From Ifrita kowaldi (Eukaryota; Chordata; Aves; Passeriformes; Cinclosomatidae), in contig VZRS01002384.1 of assembly GCA_013398055.1 (NCBI GenBank), positions 426,934 to 490,933 on the forward strand: a DNA stretch of 64,000 bases. Direction: 5' to 3'. Numbering within the stretch: position 1 is the first letter of the stretch; each line of letters starts with the position of its first letter. Below the pieces are notes generated by a model. The model ran no database searches. It was given only the letters and a program-made list of their open reading frames with translations, and had not been told where the DNA came from. The translations under genes were made by a program, and so were the position numbers. Of the stretch, positions 56,999 through 64,000 are shown piece after piece.

Positions 56999-59529
56999 GG
57001 AATCAAAAACCCACATGGGTTTTTTTCAGTAAATTTATGTGGACACATTTGTCTCTGAAGAAGAATGTCCTATTCCTGGTTGGTCTATTAATATGGGAAC
57101 CACTAAGCCTCTCAAGAATATCTGCCACTCAGTCACCACAAAGCAAGATGGGTCCAGGTTTGCCAAACAGCCAGCGACACAATTTCTATAGCTTCCTGCA
57201 TGTGACAATGGGTCCAAGTGAAGCACTTGAAGACAGTAATACAGGCATAACATTTTGGTATTCTTCATCTTGAAAGGTGTCTTCAAAAGCTCATATAATC
57301 AGCCTAACTTTTCTGTTTATGATATAAATGGGAGTTTTAGCTCAAAATTAAATTAAAATTAGGCTGAATGTTGAGTACTTTGAAAATTCACTCTTTAAAC
57401 TAAGTAATTTTTCCCCTGATAAGAAATGTCAACTATAGTCAGTAACCTGATGGTTACCCTGAACACCTTAAAATTATCAATAGAGTAATTCTTGAATTTT
57501 CATCTCTATGCTGCTGCCTCTCCCATGCTCTGCTCTTTTGTGCTTTGTCCTTGGTGAAGAAATTACCAAAGGGCCTGATGGGCACAGCAGTATGACCTCG
57601 AAGCTGTCACTTCCTGTGAGTTTCCTGGAGGTTTGGAATGACTGCAAAATCGATGAATCTGGAATACTCAAAAAGGTCAGCATCACAGCAAGGAATGCTG
57701 AGAAAAGCTATCAGATTAGGATTGCCAAAAGCAGAGAAGAAAAAGATTACCATCTTTCATGTAGTCTGTGGCCTTAACAATCCACTGAAGATGTTGGTAG
57801 GAGATTGGGCACAGGACAACATTAGCCATTCCTTAGCTATTCTATTTATCTGTTTCTTGTTCAACTTGTGCATGCCCAAACAACAAAGAGAAGGATTCTA
57901 CAAGATCACGGGAACAGAGACAGTTGGATCAAATGGATGGGGGGAAAAAAGGCTGAGTGGGAAGGATGGAAAGAATAAGAGCATGAAGAAAGTCCAATTT
58001 ATATGTTCTTCTTCAAAATGGTATATCTAATAGAAGTATGTAAGACCAAACTTAAGAAATATTTCTAGACCTATATAACTAAGAAAGAAGCAAGAGTCCT
58101 GCCTCTGATGCGAGTTCTCTCAGCCTAGCATTATGGCAAAGCCACAAATCAGTAGGACTGTAAACATCTCTGAGTTATCTGGGAAATATATCCAGGGCAG
58201 CATGAAGGCTAAGAAGTTTGCAAAAAACCCCCAAGCCCATTAAAATAATGCAAGTGACAAAAAATGTAATGGGCTGGGATTTTCTTCACTATTAGCAACT
58301 TTTTTCTTCCACCCCTGTTTCTAAAGAGCTGTTAAAAACATGATTTTCAGTGCACATTCAGAAACGTTAGGTAAAAAGAATAGTTTGGTGTAAAATGTGT
58401 TTAGGTGACTAATTGCATCTTAACGCTGAGAGTTATGTTTTGCTCCAGATGCAGTCACTGAGTTGTGCTCATCAGTAACCTTGAGAAGTGCTAACGTAGC
58501 ATGAAGTTCCTTACGCTGGATGGGCATTTACGTGTCTTCTGCATGTTTGTGTTTCTCTCTGGAAACATATACTATCCAGTAACACACACAAGCTAACATT
58601 TGGATAAAGGGAGCAAACTCAGGAGTTTCGCTTTCCCAGACAGATAAAGCAGAGATACTATTTTCTATTTTGGGGTGAAGCATCTACAGCAAATGAGCAA
58701 AATACTCCAGTTTTCATTTCATGAAAACAAGCAGCTTTTTCCCTCTAGGCCTAAAAACATTTGTCAGAAGCCTAAGTGAAGAAATATGAAAATACTGAGT
58801 GTGAATTATATCAGACTGTGAGAGGCAGTCTGGTCTAGTAAGAAGGCTAATGAACAGTGCAGCTAAGGGAAATCCAGTTTTGTTACTCATTTTCTGTGTG
58901 ACTTTATACTAATTCTTGAAAACTTCTCAAACTTGCTCTAATTTTTCATCAGGCTGACTTAAGAGTCAGTGTGGAGCGTGAACCTTAGGTATAACCTCAC
59001 TGTTGAGTGCCAAGTTACCTCAGACATGCAGTAAGCATATTCAATTCATGCTGAAGGGAAAATTCCCTAGTGAGAGTCTAGTTATGAACCTGTCTGCAAG
59101 GAGGACAGTTGGGCAATACCACAGTTATGCCCATTCCTACAAGTATTCCATCCTACTGCCTCGAGGCAGACTCCACTGGTAGACACTGGGCAAGCAAACC
59201 AGACATAATGAAGCAACACTTAGGAGGGTACAGTGTTTTTGTTTTCTTCCCAGCACTCTGAGAACCACGAACACAAAGAGGAAGGTTTGTGCTGCTACAA
59301 GGCATTGCCAGATGGTTTTGGGCCTGTAGGATTTGATATCCAAGACTGAGGAAGTTAGCTTGCCCATTCTTATGAAAAACAGTGTAAGGGAATCCTACTG
59401 CTGTCTTAGGAATACCAAACAGGATGGTGTGGTGAAGGCATAACAAAAGTTTTCTCAGAGCTGCATGGCTGAAGGACAGCCTATACAGGGATAACGTTCA
59501 GCATGGGAAAGCCAATTTACTATAAATGG

Positions 59530-59600
59530 AAAAAAAAACCAAAGCCAAAACCAAAACAAACAAACGACCAAAAAACCGAACCAAAACAAAAAAATCACTC
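59530..59600 (+). repeat. A-rich CAAAA/CCAAAA low-complexity repeat
   Basis: Irregular repetition of 'ccaaaa' and 'caaa' units on the plus strand. Simple repeat; the minus ORF at 59455-59643 (Phe/Trp-rich) is a translation of it. Confidence 0.8.
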
Positions 59601-59659
59601 TGGTCAAACCCTGGAATAGTTGTGGGAACTCTAACCTTGGCAATACTCACAACTTGACT

Positions 59660-59765
59660 GGGTAAGGTCCTGAGCAACCTGTTCCAACTGGACTTGGTAT
59701 GAGCAGGAGCTTAGACTAGCTAACATTTGGATATCCCTGTCTATGTGATTTTATAATTCTGTAAT
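59660..59765 (+). mobile_element. CR1 LINE 3'-end fragment
   Basis: 'ggtcctgagcaacctgttcc' matches the CR1 'gccctgagcaacctgatcta' block, and the fragment ends 'gattttataattctgtaat', resembling the terminal 'tatgattctatgat'. The middle ('ggacttggtatgagcaggag') corresponds to 'gccctgctttgagcaggggg'. Moderately diverged. Confidence 0.85.
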
Positions 59766-62373
59766 GCATCTTAAAAGCTGTATCAGAGAGAATACTGTTT
59801 GGCCTCCTATTGGCAGTACAGATGCAGCCTTTAGTTAGAGACTATTCAAGAAAGATCATACACTATCATTCTACTTGATTCCAGTCACTTCTGGATAGTC
59901 CAAGTTCAACCATCAGCAAATTTATCTGTACAGTTTTATAAATTCAAAATATTTGTGTATTTCTTTGTATTTGTACAAGTTCTTCTCAACAACCGAAAGC
60001 AATGATTTTGAAGTCCAGCTTGCAGAGTTAATGAATGTTCAGAAATTCTTAGTGTGGTAGATGAAGTGGATCACAACTAACATCCTGATCAGTGAGAGAG
60101 ACTGTGTACCCAAGGTAATACTCCCAGCTTCTACCCTGGGCATCTGTCTGCCTCTGCTTCGGAGTTTCCTGCTCCCCCTGAAGGGATGCTGCAGCTGTCT
60201 GGGTAGCAGTAAAAGAAACAACGAAGCTGTTAGTACAGTATTCAATAACCTGAAATTGGTGTCATTTCATCCTGACCTGTCAGACTGGATGAGGCAGTTT
60301 GCACATTATGAGAACAAAGGAGACATCCCTTCAGTGAGGGCATGAAACTCTGATAAGACCATTAGAACTGTTTCAAGCTAAACTCTTCATTTTTCTCTTG
60401 GAATCTGAGACTGTATTGAACAGCACTTAAGTAATAATTCCAGTTCCATGCAAGTGTTCCAAGGTATCATTAAGTAGAACACTTGAGAATGAATTGTGCT
60501 TTTCATTGTCGTGGGATATGCCCTGTGTCTTTTCTTACTTTGGCTCTCCTTTCTTTCTTGTCAGTTAACAAAGGCAGAAAGTCCGTGCTTTTGTACAATT
60601 TCCTCTTCTGCAACTCCCATAGGACAAGGCAGTGCAAGCTTGGTAAACATCTCACAAAGGAGCTACATCAGGTTTGCGGTCTGAGAGCTGCAGGAAGAGT
60701 TTCCCAAGCAGCTGCACAGTGCAGGGAGGTTGGAGGTTCCAGCTAGGGATAAAGGCCCGTGCAGGACAATGGCCCTGTGTGGCTGCATGCAGTTCTTGGG
60801 CTCTGTTGTATCTCAGGGCTCAGAGCTCCGATGCACCACAGAGTTAGAAAAGCAAGTGAGAGGCTAACTTTGCCTTACATTACTTTTACAAGAAGGTTTC
60901 TCTCTGATTTTTTTAAAGCAATAAACTTCTTTTCCAAAACCGCTTCCTGTTTTAGTGTGCTTATAGTCAAATAACCCTGAGCATCTATTTACTGCTCCTT
61001 AGTCTGATTTCTAATTTACTTGGTTAGTGTTGATACAAACCTTGCCTAAACTTTGATTAATACTTCCCTTTTTCCAGGCTGGTGAAGAAGAATCATAACT
61101 TTCTATTACCAGAGTGAATGTTTAGATCTTCTAGTCGAACTCTGCCAAAATTTTTTTTTTTAAAAAACACTATCCTTGCAACCATTCCTGCTAATTAAAA
61201 GCCCCTTGACAAGGATTTGGAAGAATATTACTTGGGGCAGGAACCTAGCTGCAATAAAAATTCTCTGTTTTGATTAGCTCAGAGGTTGGGATCCTCAGCT
61301 ATACATGACATGGAAGAAGAACATCTTATTAACCTTCTTGCATGAAGTAAGAGATAGGCATAATACCACTCAGCACCCATCCAGATGTAGGAAAACCACT
61401 GATTTCAAGATTCATATAGGATCAGAGGAAGGTCAAGTGTGGAATAAGTTATCCAGCAAACTACATCTTACGGAAATGTCTCCCACGGATTGCCACTTCC
61501 CAGTACTTATTGTTGCCAACTGTATCTCTTGCAGAGAATGTAATCCATTGGCATTGTCTTTGAAAATAGCCAATTTCCCCTTTTATATGGTGATGGAAGT
61601 TTGTAAGAAAAAACACCCCTGGGATAAATATCTTATTAATTACATTTACTTTACCTTTGAATGGAAGTATCTTCATTGACATAAACAGACAAAAAGAAGT
61701 TTTTCTTAGCCTTAAAAACAATCCCACTACCTTCTGAATTTTAAGATGGAATAAAAATATTTTTGAGATTGTTCTTGATTATGTAAGACCTTATATGAAG
61801 GTATAAACACATCTGGTCTGTGGTACATTAACATTCACATGAATTTTGCAAAAATTGGAGATATGTGGTCCTGAATTGTTAACTTATCATGATTTGTCAA
61901 TCCGCAGCACTTACTCTGGCTTCAGTAGAGTTAACACAAAAAAAAATGAAATTAAAATCAGGGAAATTATTATTAAACATAATATTCTGGATAATAGTTT
62001 TGCATACAAAATTTGCAGAAAATTACTTCTCATTTGCATTGAATATCAATAATTTTTAATTTACAGAAGTTTATTTTATTGAATAGAATTCCAACAAAAG
62101 TTAAGAACTTCCTTACCAATACTTGACTAATTAAACTTTAAAAATACTCTTTTCTTTAAAAACAAATAATGATAGGACTCTGTCTATGACAGTATCAACC
62201 TGAAACTGGTTTTGTCAAGTGGAAGAAGTGCAAATTCTACATGGAACTTGGCCTTGTAATATTGTTCTCACTCCATTAAAAACATGCTGCTCAGGGAAAG
62301 CTTTTCAAAGTTGCAGAACATAATCTTGGATCCAAAGCCAGCTAAAGACAGAGGGAGGTGTTCTACTGACATA

Positions 62374-62540
62374 GTTGCCCAGGGACATTGTGGATGCCCC
62401 AACCCTGGAGGTATTTAAGGCCAGGTTGGATGGGGCTTTTGAGTAACCCCATCTAGTGGAAGGTGTCCCTGCCCATGGCAGAGGGGTTGGAACGAGATGA
62501 TCTTTAAGGTCCCTTCCAACCCAAACTTTTCTATGATTGC
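62374..62540 (+). mobile_element. CR1 LINE 3'-end fragment
   Basis: Low-divergence CR1 end: 'ttgcccagggacattgtgga', 'accctggaggtatttaaggc', 'caggttggatggggcttttg', 'gtgtccctgcccatggcaga', 'ggtcccttccaacccaaact' and final 'ttctatgatt'. 5'-truncated, antisense in the MYT1L intron. Confidence 0.95.
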
Positions 62541-64000
62541 ATTACTTAAAAGGATTTTGGATTAGATCTCAGTAAAGAATTAATGATTGGAGGACTTTTT
62601 CTGTGAATGTTGAGGATTAAACCTTACTCGGTTTAAAAAAGTAAAGAAAAAAAATTCTGAATATTTTCATTCTTTCAGATTCTTCACGCTCAAGTCACAG
62701 AAGTTGTATTCGGTGTTATTCAAAAGCAAGGCCCTTGGCCCTCCTTCATTAAACCTACACTTACAGAAAATACTTACGCTTTCCTGACAGATGTTTCTTG
62801 ATTAGTGCATCAGAAGAAAACAAACCACCACCTACAATGGTTCCTGGAGAAGCCTTGAGGAGAAACCCATAATCTATCATTTTAAAAAATTATTCAGTTA
62901 TTTTCAAATAAATTTTTAGGATTTCCCTGGGGTTTTTTTTCTGTTATTTTTTCACAACTCTTCTTTACAGCGAACAAAACCAGTGATTTTTCTCTGCAGT
63001 GTCCAGCATAACCAACATTTACAGATTTTAAATTAAAAATTATTTGTGACATGCCCAGCAGTTACTGAATTCAGTCCCCATTAAAGAATAACTCTGCGAT
63101 TTAGAAGAAAAAAATACAAATATTTGTAAGAAATAATGATGATTTTTTTTATTTTTTCTCTATTGTCTGAATCATGTCTGATTCATTACTGAAATAGGGA
63201 TTCCGAACATAGAGTCAAAAACAAATGGTTTTTTTACCTATTAAACTCTGAATTCAGCATTCAGTAGATTGCATTTAATGCAGGGTCATTTTATTTCTTT
63301 TAGCTATCATCAGTTTATACAAGAAAATAAAAAACCCTAAGCTCATAGTTTTACTGGTAAAAGGAGTAAACTGGGATTTTGTAATTCTTCTTTAGAATAC
63401 TTTTTGTGTGCACCATGTATTCAAGAAAAGTGCCAGACTGACCTAGAAAAAATAGTTCTCTACCTGTAAAAAAGAAAAGAAAGTCTATGACTTGATTTTC
63501 TTATAAATTGCATTTGTATGTTTTGATTCTTTTCCTATTTAATATAGAAGAAAAATACTTGGGTATCTAATCTCTTTTGAATATATTATAGCTCTTTTAA
63601 CTGATCATATGTTTTCATAATGATGTCCCTAGTAATTTGCAGTCTGAAAATTTGGAAACTAGGTTCTGTTCATCTCAGTCTGTTGTTAACTGAAGCCTGA
63701 AGAAGGCATTTTCAGTATCACTCTTGATTGACTACTTTACAGCTCATTATTTGAATGAAACTGTCAATACTGTAACTATGGAAACTACATCTTAAATATA
63801 ATTTATTTAGATTCATTTTTTGAAGGGTCTCTCTTTTTTCCTTTTTTTTTCCACAGTCCAAAAAATAATACCTAATAATAGTAATATGCTTATACCTCAG
63901 TCCTCCTCTGCCTCCTTATTACAGAAAATATATACTGCTGTAACTGAGTATAGTGCAAGCACAGTCAAGCGTATAAAAATAATTAATGATGGCCAGTGTC

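Noticed and set aside
56798..57273. ORFs with lysine or phenylalanine runs around 56.9-57.0 kb
   Set aside because: They translate the poly-A tract and the N gap.
62772..62880. Minus-strand open stretch ending at a perfect GTAAGT donor (62777-62772), considered as a MYT1L exon
   Set aside because: In the open frame it would leave one base of a split codon, but the next exon (48741) needs two. The frame giving the right phase has a stop, and the residues do not match the family.

Overview
This 64 kb window is vertebrate nuclear DNA, almost certainly from a bird. It is AT-rich and intron-rich. It carries many CR1 LINE fragments, including several intact-looking CR1 3' ends, and a solo endogenous-retrovirus LTR of a type common in avian genomes. 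There is no bacterial-style gene organisation, and nearly all open reading frames of 60-145 codons are chance ORFs in non-coding DNA.

The one gene I can establish is the 3' end of MYT1L (myelin transcription factor 1-like), on the minus strand. Seven coding exons join with matching phases and canonical GT/AG sites: 48741-48679, 43914-43831, 42499-42278, 24907-24816, 22982-22879, 18382-18239 and 17918-17778 (stop codon 17780-17778). They encode the last 282 complete codons: three CCHHC zinc fingers spaced 49 and 53 residues apart, a Glu/Leu/Asn-rich coiled coil, and the conserved C-terminal tail. A 3'UTR of about 2.65 kb follows, down to overlapping AATAAA signals near 15150. The more 5' exons are not in the window, so 48742-64000 is intron.

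Layout: 1-1204 has no recognisable gene. 1205-1770 is a CpG island interrupted by a 70-N gap, flanked by a polypurine tract. 1.9-15.1 kb is intergenic with CR1 remnants. 15.1-17.8 kb is the MYT1L 3'UTR. 17.8-48.7 kb holds the seven exons and their introns. 48.7-64 kb is intron sequence with a pyrimidine-rich block, an A-tract gap and two CR1 3' ends. In mammals the gene beyond the MYT1L 3' end is PXDN on the same strand, so the CpG island might belong to it, but no PXDN coding sequence is visible.

Points that stand out: (1) a near-perfect 1.82 kb tandem duplication inside a MYT1L intron, with a single N exactly at the junction, which looks like an unmerged contig or haplotype overlap; (2) a perfect 16-bp inverted repeat in the MYT1L 3'UTR; (3) a strong hairpin at 4.2 kb; (4) the CpG island with its assembly gap. 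I found no convincing new biological system.
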